Below, piece after piece: positions 8,086 through 15,379 of a DNA stretch of 64,000 nt (positions are counted from its first letter, which is position 1; every line of letters starts with the position of its first letter). Made by a program: the position numbers and the translations under genes. Source of the DNA: Acinetobacter sp. XS-4 (GTDB lineage Bacteria > Pseudomonadota > Gammaproteobacteria > Pseudomonadales > Moraxellaceae); NCBI RefSeq assembly GCF_023920705.1, contig NZ_CP094657.1, forward strand, positions 2,232,001 to 2,296,000, written 5' to 3'. The notes under the pieces were generated by a model. It saw only the letters and a list, made by a program, of their open reading frames with translations, was not told the origin of the DNA and did no database searches.

Positions 8086-10245
8086 ATGAATATCCCACCT
8101 CGACCATTTAAGCTTACCGTAATCGCCTGCGCGATTTGTTATGCGAACCTCTCTTATGCTCAAGAATCAGAGGTACAAGCTTTACAGACGATTCAAGTTA
8201 AAGCCACAAGTGCTGAGCAGTCTTCTGAACAGACCAAAGCATATAATGTTAAAAACTCCAGTAGTGCAACTAAGCTTAATATTGAAGCTAAAGAAACTCC
8301 TCAAACCATTAATGTCGTTACTCGTCAGCAAATTGAAGATTTCGGACTTACCAGTACACGAGATGTTTTAAAAAATACCCCAGGTGTAACCGTATCTAAT
8401 CAAGAAACTGAGCGAACCACTTATATGGCTCGCGGCTTTGAAATTTCAAATATATTGATTGACGGCGTGGGTTTTCCCCTCTCAGGTTATAACTACAACA
8501 ATACGAATCCGGATACTTATTTTTATGATCGTGTAGAAGTCGTTAAAGGTGCTGATTCTTTAACTAACGCCTTCGGTGACCCGAGCGCAACAATCAATAA
8601 TATTAGAAAACGCCCGACTCAAGAATTCCAAGCAAGTGGCGGTGTAAGTTATGGTTCTTGGGATACTCAGCGTTATGAAGCTGATGTCTCTGGCGCAATC
8701 ATACCGAGTGGAAAAGTACGTGGCCGTATTATGGGCTATGAGCAAACTGGTGATTCTTACCTTGATCGATATTCGTCAGAGAGAAATGGTTTCGCAGGTA
8801 TTATTGAAGCTGATTTGACAGATAGTACTTTACTTACCGCAGGTTATAGCCAAGAACAAAATAAACCTAATGCAAACAACTGGGGTGCTCTGCCTTTGTT
8901 AGATGCCAATGGAAAACAAATTTCATATGAGCGCTCATATAATCCAAATCCGGACTGGGCACACTGGGATAACGAAACACAAAATGCTTTTGTTGAATTA
9001 AAGCAAAAAATTAATGATCAATGGACCGCTAAGCTGACCTACAACTATCTTGATACCCAGCATAATAGTCGTCTTCTTTATTATTATGGTTATCCAAAAG
9101 CTGATGGTTCTGATGTTGCTTTAACCGCTTGGGGAGGACAAGAACATCAAGAAAAACATGCTGTCGATTTTAATCTCGAAGGAACCTATAGGCTTTTCAA
9201 CCGAGAACATGAAGCAACTTTAGGTTATAACTATGTACGTAGTCATCAGCAAGATAAGCAATCTTCAGGTTTTATTAACGATGCTAATATTTTGAATGAT
9301 TACTCGCAGGGATATTTACGTCAGCTCACGACAAATTGGGCAAGTTGGACTCCACAATCTGTAACTTGGTCAGATTTCACAGAAGCTGCAAACTATAAAC
9401 AGAATATTAATTCCATCTATGCTGCGACACGCTTACATCTTAATGAAGATTTAAAACTTTTACTTGGTGCAAACTATGTCCAAGCTGAAAGTAAAGGTGA
9501 AAGTTATGGCTCCCCAATGTCATATAGTGAAAGTAAAGTATCACCATATGTTGGACTAACTTATAACTTTACACCTGAATATACAGGTTATATGAGTTAC
9601 ACCTCAATTTTCCGTCCTCAAACTGGTATTGATAAAGATACCAATCAAGCTTTAAAACCTATTGATGGTAAAAGCTATGAAATGGGCGTAAAAAGTTCAT
9701 GGCTAAATGATCGCTTAACAGGAACACTTTCAGTATTTAAAACTGAGCAAAATAATTACCCTTTACGCAGCTCGGATGGAAATCCACTTAATCGAAAAGT
9801 ACCAACCAGTGATTTAGAGTCACAAGGTGTAGAAGTCGGCTTATCAGGTCAAATCACAAATAATGTGAATCTATCTTTCGGCTATGCTCAATTTAGTATT
9901 AAAGATATTAAGAATGGCGGCGAGGCAAGAACTTATAATCCAAACCAGACACTTAACGTGCTAACCACCTACACACCACCAGTTTTACCGAAGCTAAAAG
10001 TTGGCGCAGGCTTGCAATGGCAAGATGGGATAAAGTTATATGATTCAAATGTTAACAGTACGATTAAACAAGATGCATATGCTTTAGTTAATTTAATGGC
10101 AAGCTATGAAGTCAACGATCATATTACGCTTCAAGCAAATGGTAATAATATTTTTGACAAGAAATATTTAAATAGTTTTCCAGATGGCCAAGCTTTTTAC
10201 GGCCCTTCTGCCAACTATACAGTTGCTGTAAAGTTTAAATATTAA
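8086..10245 (+). CDS. TonB-dependent ferric-siderophore receptor, FhuE/FpvA-like
   Basis: Outer-membrane receptor for iron-loaded siderophores, about 719 residues from the ATG at 8086. This start gives a clean signal peptide of 25 residues ending SYA before QES; the earlier in-frame ATG (8056) falls inside the Fur box and is unlikely. The plug domain shows ETPQTINVVTR, the VEVVKGADSL block and GDPSATINNIRKRP, which is typical of the FhuE/FpvA/FoxA branch using hydroxamate-type siderophores. The barrel ends in the expected aromatic-terminated strand (VKFKY). A small inverted repeat separates it from a DUF3649-PepSY-DUF3325 cassette that probably handles the imported complex. The exact siderophore cannot be read from sequence. 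Confidence 0.87.
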   Translation: MNIPPRPFKLTVIACAICYANLSYAQESEVQALQTIQVKATSAEQSSEQTKAYNVKNSSSATKLNIEAKETPQTINVVTRQQIEDFGLTSTRDVLKNTPGVTVSNQETERTTYMARGFEISNILIDGVGFPLSGYNYNNTNPDTYFYDRVEVVKGADSLTNAFGDPSATINNIRKRPTQEFQASGGVSYGSWDTQRYEADVSGAIIPSGKVRGRIMGYEQTGDSYLDRYSSERNGFAGIIEADLTDSTLLTAGYSQEQNKPNANNWGALPLLDANGKQISYERSYNPNPDWAHWDNETQNAFVELKQKINDQWTAKLTYNYLDTQHNSRLLYYYGYPKADGSDVALTAWGGQEHQEKHAVDFNLEGTYRLFNREHEATLGYNYVRSHQQDKQSSGFINDANILNDYSQGYLRQLTTNWASWTPQSVTWSDFTEAANYKQNINSIYAATRLHLNEDLKLLLGANYVQAESKGESYGSPMSYSESKVSPYVGLTYNFTPEYTGYMSYTSIFRPQTGIDKDTNQALKPIDGKSYEMGVKSSWLNDRLTGTLSVFKTEQNNYPLRSSDGNPLNRKVPTSDLESQGVEVGLSGQITNNVNLSFGYAQFSIKDIKNGGEARTYNPNQTLNVLTTYTPPVLPKLKVGAGLQWQDGIKLYDSNVNSTIKQDAYALVNLMASYEVNDHITLQANGNNIFDKKYLNSFPDGQAFYGPSANYTVAVKFKY

Positions 10246-10251
10246 TATCGT

Positions 10252-10276
10252 AGCCAATCTCAATGAGGGATTGGCT
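10252..10276 (+). terminator. Hairpin after receptor gene, possible partial terminator
   Basis: AGCCAATC (10252-10259) pairs with GATTGGCT (10269-10276), followed by a broken T-rich stretch. It may attenuate transcription from the receptor gene into the cassette downstream; it also covers an alternative ATG at 10263. Confidence 0.5.
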
Positions 10277-10310
10277 TTACTTATTATTCTTTGTGTATGT
10301 GTCAATAAAG

Positions 10311-10610
10311 ATGTCCAAAACCGTAAATCTCCCTGTGTCATATCGTATAAAAGTTTTCTATCGATTCTTGCTAGTTTTCGGTATGGGCTTTGCCTGTATG
10401 GCATATTTAAGTCTTGGACTCATTGGAATTTTTCTTTTGACCCTCGACAAAGCTGAAGCTATATATCTCGCTGCATTTATAGCAATTCTATTTTACGTAA
10501 TCTTTGTGATCGTAGGTTTCTGCGTTCAATCACTTTTGAAACTCACTGGGCTATCAATTGTTTTGTGCGCCCTTTTCTTTTTTGCAGCGCGTATGGTGGG
10601 TTATGCATAA
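10311..10610 (+). CDS. DUF3649-type small inner-membrane protein
   Basis: Small hydrophobic protein of about 99 residues with three or four membrane helices. The SYRIKVFYRFLLVFGMGFACMA start and the LDKAEAIYLAAFIAILFYVIF block fit DUF3649, a family usually found beside TonB-dependent receptors and PepSY proteins in iron-uptake loci. The ATG at 10311 is preferred to 10263 because the earlier one lies inside a terminator-like hairpin; neither has a strong ribosome site. Its last codons overlap the PepSY start by eight bases. The biochemical role is unknown; a part in ferric-siderophore processing is inferred from context. Confidence 0.65.
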   Translation: MSKTVNLPVSYRIKVFYRFLLVFGMGFACMAYLSLGLIGIFLLTLDKAEAIYLAAFIAILFYVIFVIVGFCVQSLLKLTGLSIVLCALFFFAARMVGYA

Positions 10611-12159
10611 GGGTATACGTCAATCTATGGCATGGCTACACTCATGGACTGGCTTAATATTTGGATGGCTCGTATTTGCCATTTTCTTAATGGGTAGCCT
10701 ATCTTATTACCGCCACGAAATTAATTTATGGATGCAACCTGCCCTTGCGCAGTATGAAGTAAAGCAAGACATTGCGATTAAAACAGCATATCAATATTTA
10801 CAAGAAAACGCGCCAGATGCCAAATCTTGGTATTTAAATGTGGCTACACCTGAAAGTCCAGTCAACACTATGTATTGGGAAAAAGCTGACGGCGGTTATG
10901 GCAATGCCACACTTGATGCTAACACGGGAAAAGAACTTCAACTTTCGGCAACTCTAGGCGGCGATTTTTTTTACCGTTTCCACTACCAACTTTTTGGCAT
11001 TCCAATAATAGTTGGGCGATTAGTCGTGTGTTTTGCCGCATTTATTATGATGATTGCTTTGGTTTCAGGCATTATTACCCATAAAAAAATATTCACCGAC
11101 TTTTTTACTTTGCGTACATTTAAGTCTCAGCGTTCATGGCTAGATTTTCACAATATTTCTTCGGTGATTGCCCTGCCTTTCTTTTTAACCATTACATTTA
11201 CAGGTTTAGCCATTTTCTTCTATTTATATCTGCCTTGGGGAATGCAAAAGCTCTATCCTGAAAATCCTTATCAATATTTTACCGAAATACGTACAAAGAC
11301 TGTGCCTGAGAACCAATCGATTCAGCCAGCTCAGAACCTATCAATCGAAAAGTTATTAAGCCAAGTTCAACAAAGTTGGGGGAATCAATCTTTATCAACA
11401 ATTAGTGTAAAAAATCCAAATACCAATCAAGCTCAAATTACTTTTATTCAAAAAGAAGACCAGTCTATCACTCGTAATCAGGCTCAAATTACATTAAATG
11501 CATCAACTGGCAAAGTCTTGGCAGATACACGTAATAATAGTCCTATTGCAACCTTAAATGCGGGTGTATATGGCCTACATATGGCGACATTTGCTCAACC
11601 TTTACTCCGTTTAGGATTCTTTTTCTCAGGCATTCTAGGTTGTGTAATGATTGCTTCCGGTTTGTTACTCTGGAGCCTTAAACGCCAAATTCAAAGTAAG
11701 AATAGTAAGTTTCACTTTGGACACTATTTAGTTGACCGTTTAAATGTTGCAGCATTTGTTGGCCTGCCATGTGCGACTGTCGCCTATTTAAGCGCGAATC
11801 GATTATTTACAGTTACGCCAACCACAATCAATTATGAAATTTATAGCTTTTTCTTAGTCTGGCTCATCAGCTTAATCATTGCACTAATCACTAAAAAACA
11901 GTATTTGTGGCGAACTCAACTTTGCGTTTTTATCATGCTATGTAGCGCACTTCCAATCTTAAATCTAAGTTATTTGCTTAAATATGATTATGTTCAAAGT
12001 CTCAGAGATTATTGGACGTTTGCACGTGTAGATGTATTTTTATGGATATTTGCAGCTTTAGCAATTTTCATATTCTGCAAAATTCAACCTATTCAGCATA
12101 AGGCTGTAGAAAAGATTCAAAAAAAGCTGAATAAATTAAAGGTTGAGGTGAACTCATGA
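10603..12159 (+). CDS. PepSY-associated TM protein, putative siderophore-iron reductase
   Basis: Inner-membrane protein of about 518 residues from the ATG at 10603, preceded by GGTGGG and overlapping the end of the previous gene. An in-frame ATG at 10558 would add 15 residues that do not match the usual start. The N terminus GIRQSMAWLHSWTGLIFGW is the standard opening of the PepSY_TM family; further helices lie near 130-155, 180-210, 335-360 and in the last third. Pseudomonas FpvG, of the same family, reduces ferripyoverdine in the periplasm, and the gene order receptor-DUF3649-PepSY-DUF3325 supports a similar job here. The function is inferred from family and context. Confidence 0.8.
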   Translation: MHKGIRQSMAWLHSWTGLIFGWLVFAIFLMGSLSYYRHEINLWMQPALAQYEVKQDIAIKTAYQYLQENAPDAKSWYLNVATPESPVNTMYWEKADGGYGNATLDANTGKELQLSATLGGDFFYRFHYQLFGIPIIVGRLVVCFAAFIMMIALVSGIITHKKIFTDFFTLRTFKSQRSWLDFHNISSVIALPFFLTITFTGLAIFFYLYLPWGMQKLYPENPYQYFTEIRTKTVPENQSIQPAQNLSIEKLLSQVQQSWGNQSLSTISVKNPNTNQAQITFIQKEDQSITRNQAQITLNASTGKVLADTRNNSPIATLNAGVYGLHMATFAQPLLRLGFFFSGILGCVMIASGLLLWSLKRQIQSKNSKFHFGHYLVDRLNVAAFVGLPCATVAYLSANRLFTVTPTTINYEIYSFFLVWLISLIIALITKKQYLWRTQLCVFIMLCSALPILNLSYLLKYDYVQSLRDYWTFARVDVFLWIFAALAIFIFCKIQPIQHKAVEKIQKKLNKLKVEVNS

Positions 12160-12437
12160 TCTTTATAGCTTTCATCTTCATTTTATTTGGAATGTATTTG
12201 TTATTTATGGCGAGCGAGAAATATCGATCGCCGAAGTCAGCTGGCTATTTCAAATCATTAGCTCAAAAGTACTACCGACACTTTAAAATAGCTGCATTCA
12301 TATTATTTGTTTTATGTGCATTTATTCTGATTAAACACTATAAATTTTCAATTGGTTTTGTCAGTTGGTGGATCTTTGCAACACCGTTAACTTTTGGTCT
12401 CATCCTTCTACTTAACCCTTTAAAATCATCTAAATAA
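12156..12437 (+). CDS. DUF3325-type small membrane protein
   Basis: Small membrane protein of 93 residues with three hydrophobic segments (about 1-18, 43-62 and 68-87). The ASEKY, KIAAFILFVLCAFILI and SIGFVSWW blocks fit DUF3325, which typically closes siderophore cassettes with a PepSY reductase. The ATG overlaps the preceding stop by four bases, giving tight translational coupling. The role is unknown; it may assist the reductase. A clear terminator follows about 35 bases later. Confidence 0.65.
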   Translation: MIFIAFIFILFGMYLLFMASEKYRSPKSAGYFKSLAQKYYRHFKIAAFILFVLCAFILIKHYKFSIGFVSWWIFATPLTFGLILLLNPLKSSK

Positions 12438-12471
12438 TATTAGCCCCTAATAATTTGATGAAAAATAGCTC

Positions 12472-12508
12472 AAGCTAAGCAAAATTATGATCGCTTAGCT
12501 TTTTTTTG
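12472..12508 (+). terminator. Rho-independent terminator of siderophore operon
   Basis: AAGCTAAGC (12472-12480) pairs with GCTTAGCTT (12493-12501), followed by a run of eight T. Confidence 0.85.
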
Positions 12509-12550
12509 CATAAGTAAATCATTATTCATGACAACTGTTTATCTCTAAAA

Positions 12551-12593
12551 GGAATAAGATATGGACGTTTCGTGATATGTGGCGATAAAGATG
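12551..12593 (+). other. In-frame short leader ORF ending just before the TauE start
   Basis: AAAGGA (12548-12553) precedes ATG 12561. The frame reads four sense codons and TGA (12573-12575), then continues in phase through GTG 12579 and ATG 12591 into the permease. It is either a nonsense change near the original start or a coupling minicistron. Confidence 0.5.
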
Positions 12594-13478
12594 TCTGGTG
12601 CTTTTGAATTTATCTTAGCGGGTATGTTAGTTGGTTTCTGTGTAGGGATTACAGGAGTTGGTGGTGGTTCATTAATGACACCAATTTTAATTAGTCTTTT
12701 TAGAATTGAACCGCATATCGCAATTGGTACCGATTTACTTTATGCCGCAATTTCAAAGTTCTGTGGATCAATGGTCCACGCTAGAAAACTCAATATTGTC
12801 TGGCCAATTGTTTTATGGTTAGCAGTAGGCAGTATTCCTGCATCTTTCGCTACCACATGGGTACTTGAGCATTATTTAAGTCAGTCAACACACTATAAGT
12901 CTGTGTTAACTATGGTGTTAGGCTTTATGCTGACTTTGACTGGTGTTTCTATCATTTTCCGCTCGCGTATTGAAAAATTCTTTAATCGTTTTAGAAGTAA
13001 AGATGTAACTCAAACTGAAAATGAACATTTAGCTATCCATAAAAAACGTAGCTTTATCGTAGTTATGGGTATCATCTTAGGTGTATTCGTAACCCTTTCA
13101 TCTGTGGGTGCTGGTGCATTTGGTATTATGGCACTTGTAATCATGTTCCCAAACTTGCCAATGATTCGAATTATTGGTTCAGATGTGGTACATGCGGTAT
13201 TGCTTACCTTAGTGGCTGGCCTTGGACACATGAGTGCTGGTAACGTCGACTTTACGCTTCTTATGTGGTTATTGGTGGGTTCAATTCCAGCGATTATTGT
13301 AGGCACTCTAATTAGTTCTCGCATGCCTGAACGTTTAATCCGAAAAATTTTAGGAATCACCCTATTTGCCCTTGGTGTTAACTTTATGGTTAACCCAGTC
13401 AAAGCAAAACCGAAAGCACCTGTGGTACAACAACAAGTCGTAGTTGCCGAAAAAACAAGCAACTCAACTGAAAGATAG
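12579..13478 (+). CDS. TauE/SafE (sulfite exporter-like) membrane permease
   Basis: Inner-membrane protein with about eight helices in two halves, 299 residues. The N-terminal GFCVGITGVGGGSLMTPIL and the second-half repeat LSSVGAGAFGIMALVIMFP are the paired TauE/SafE signatures. Family members move sulfite, sulfoacetate or other organic anions; the substrate here is unknown. The start is odd. The well-placed AAAGGA precedes an ATG at 12561 that is in frame but meets TGA at its fifth codon; translation must restart at GTG 12579 or ATG 12591, three or fifteen bases beyond that stop. Confidence 0.87.
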   Translation: MAIKMSGAFEFILAGMLVGFCVGITGVGGGSLMTPILISLFRIEPHIAIGTDLLYAAISKFCGSMVHARKLNIVWPIVLWLAVGSIPASFATTWVLEHYLSQSTHYKSVLTMVLGFMLTLTGVSIIFRSRIEKFFNRFRSKDVTQTENEHLAIHKKRSFIVVMGIILGVFVTLSSVGAGAFGIMALVIMFPNLPMIRIIGSDVVHAVLLTLVAGLGHMSAGNVDFTLLMWLLVGSIPAIIVGTLISSRMPERLIRKILGITLFALGVNFMVNPVKAKPKAPVVQQQVVVAEKTSNSTER

Positions 13479-13595
13479 CAAAATCAATAAGATTTTTCCA
13501 AACTGAAATACCATGAGATGTAGGATTTTCATAATTATTTCATGGTATATTCAGTATACAAAACAACCTTTAGTATGATCGAACCAGTGACAGCA

Positions 13596-14684
13596 ATGAC
13601 TACACATTCAAATTCCGTTTCAAAGCCAGATATCGACGACGTTAATATTAAAAGCATTCAAACTCTTGTAACACCAGCTGAGCTTAAGTCAGAACTTCCT
13701 TTATCTGATGTTGCTTCACAAACTGTTCTAAAAGGCCGCGACACCATTCGTAATATTTTAGATGGTTCAGATAAGCGTTTGTTTGTCGTTATTGGTCCTT
13801 GCTCTATTCATGACCCTAAAGCTGCTCACGAATATGCCGAGCGTTTAAAAGCATTAAGTGAAAAGGTTAAAGATTCATTGTATTTAGTTATGCGTGTTTA
13901 TTTTGAAAAACCACGTACAACAATTGGTTGGAAAGGTCTAATCAATGACCCGGACATGAACGATTCTTTTAATATTGAAAAAGGTTTACGTATTGGTCGT
14001 AAGCTTTTACTTGAATTAAATGAAAAAGGTTTACCTTGTGCAACTGAAGCACTTGACCCAAACTCTCCGCAATACTACCAAGACTTAATTTCTTGGTCTG
14101 CAATTGGTGCCCGTACAACCGAAAGTCAAACTCACCGCGAAATGTCTTCTGGTCTATCATCACCAGTAGGTTTTAAAAATGGTACAGATGGCGGTTTAAC
14201 TGTTGCAACCAATGCGATGCAGTCTGTTAAATATGGTCATAGCTTCTTAGGTCTTAACGAAGACGGACAAGTTTCGATTATTAATACGAGCGGTAACCCT
14301 TACGCACACGTAGTATTACGTGGTGGTAATGGTAAGCCAAACTATGATGCTGGTTCTGTTGAAGAAGCAGAAAATGCTTTAGCGAAAGCAAAAGTTAGCA
14401 ATAAAATCATGATTGATGCGAGCCACGCGAACTCAAATAAAGACCCGTACTTACAGCCTCTTGTTCTTAAAAATATTACTGAACAAATATTAGATGGTAA
14501 TAAGTCAATTGTTGGTCTTATGGTTGAAAGTCATTTAAAAGGCGGCCGCCAAGATATTCCTGAAAATCTTTGTGATCTCGAATATGGTAAATCAGTAACT
14601 GATGGTTGTATTGACTGGGAAACTACTGAAAAAACATTACTTGAAATGCATGAATCTTTAAAAGACGTTTTACCAAATCGTTAA
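13596..14684 (+). CDS. 3-deoxy-7-phosphoheptulonate synthase (class I DAHP synthase)
   Basis: Cytoplasmic first enzyme of the shikimate pathway, condensing phosphoenolpyruvate and erythrose 4-phosphate. Conserved blocks include IGPCSIHD, MRVYFEKPRTTIGWKG, GARTTESQTHR, GFKNGTDG and the C-terminal DASHANS and GLMVESHLKGG. The length (about 362 residues from 13596) matches AroF/AroG/AroH. In-frame ATG codons at 13542 and 13575 would add residues with no counterpart in the family, and none has a good ribosome site, so the start is uncertain. The N-terminal region that carries feedback control is present, but I cannot tell which aromatic amino acid acts. Confidence 0.92.
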   Translation: MTTHSNSVSKPDIDDVNIKSIQTLVTPAELKSELPLSDVASQTVLKGRDTIRNILDGSDKRLFVVIGPCSIHDPKAAHEYAERLKALSEKVKDSLYLVMRVYFEKPRTTIGWKGLINDPDMNDSFNIEKGLRIGRKLLLELNEKGLPCATEALDPNSPQYYQDLISWSAIGARTTESQTHREMSSGLSSPVGFKNGTDGGLTVATNAMQSVKYGHSFLGLNEDGQVSIINTSGNPYAHVVLRGGNGKPNYDAGSVEEAENALAKAKVSNKIMIDASHANSNKDPYLQPLVLKNITEQILDGNKSIVGLMVESHLKGGRQDIPENLCDLEYGKSVTDGCIDWETTEKTLLEMHESLKDVLPNR

Positions 14685-14708
14685 TTCATCTTTTTAAGAA
14701 GATCAATT

Positions 14709-14740
14709 AAGCCCTCATTTTTGAGGGCTTTTTTTATTTT
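14709..14740 (+). terminator. Rho-independent terminator of DAHP synthase gene
   Basis: AAGCCCTCA (14709-14717) and TGAGGGCTT (14722-14730) form a perfect stem with a TTTT loop and a long T tract. Confidence 0.9.
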
Positions 14741-14820
14741 TCTTTGTCGGAATTTAGCTATGATGACTTTTCTTTTTTGATTATACTTCGGCGAGCTTTT
14801 CCACTACGACCGCCTAGAAT

Positions 14821-15312
14821 ATGGTGCTGAGTTTCCGTCAACATTTGCTGAAGTGGCGCACGCTTTTAAGTGCTATCACTTTGCTGTGTTTACTATGGCA
14901 CATTTTTTTGCCTACTTTAGTGCAAATTGGCATCGTACCTGAGTTATACACCATGCCTAGTCACTGTCAGCCAGTCACGCTAGAGCATTCATTTCACCAA
15001 CAAAATTTCAATACTCAGCAGCATCACTCTTCACATGCCCATCACCATATGGAATCTGTTCAAGATAAATTTCATAGTTCGCATGCTCAAGAAGTCTTTG
15101 CTCTAGCTACTCAAATCATGAAGCATTGTCCGCTTTGTACGCATGGTCTAGATGCAGCAATTTTAATTCCTTTAATTGCTTTGATTTTTGTTTTAATTTT
15201 ACGTTGGTTTACCCGTGTACGATGCCTGTGCCATACGTGGACAATACAGCTAGAACTTCCCCCTACCTTCTATATTTTACCGATTAAACACGCCCCACCT
15301 GCTGCTCTGTAA
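14821..15312 (+). CDS. DUF2946-like histidine-rich membrane protein
   Basis: Protein of 163 residues with a membrane segment at about 14-35, an extracytoplasmic part rich in histidine (about 56-88, some fourteen His), the motif HCPLC at 102-106, and a second membrane helix near 111-129. The CPxC motif before the second helix fits DUF2946. Such proteins often sit beside TonB-dependent receptors for metals, as here, where a receptor gene starts 67 bases downstream. Metal binding is inferred from His and Cys content; copper or zinc are guesses. No strong ribosome site is visible before the ATG. Confidence 0.7.
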   Translation: MVLSFRQHLLKWRTLLSAITLLCLLWHIFLPTLVQIGIVPELYTMPSHCQPVTLEHSFHQQNFNTQQHHSSHAHHHMESVQDKFHSSHAQEVFALATQIMKHCPLCTHGLDAAILIPLIALIFVLILRWFTRVRCLCHTWTIQLELPPTFYILPIKHAPPAAL

Positions 15313-15330
15313 GAACGCAACTTTTACCAT

Positions 15331-15347
15331 CCTTGATTTTCAAGGAC
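15331..15347 (+). repeat. Short inverted repeat between DUF2946 and receptor genes
   Basis: TCCTTGA-TTT-TCAAGGA forms a 7-base stem without a T tract. It is too short to be a confident terminator. Confidence 0.35.
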
Positions 15348-15379
15348 TCAAAACTTATTGCTTTTTATAGGGTCAAAAT

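Noticed and set aside
10558..10602. Upstream ATG extension of the PepSY gene
   Set aside because: The extension overlaps the DUF3649 gene and does not match the usual family start; ATG 10603 has a better ribosome site.
14741..15379. Possible cobalamin riboswitch before the second TonB receptor
   Set aside because: No B12-box-like GCCACTG string or long structured leader; the intergenic spaces are too short.
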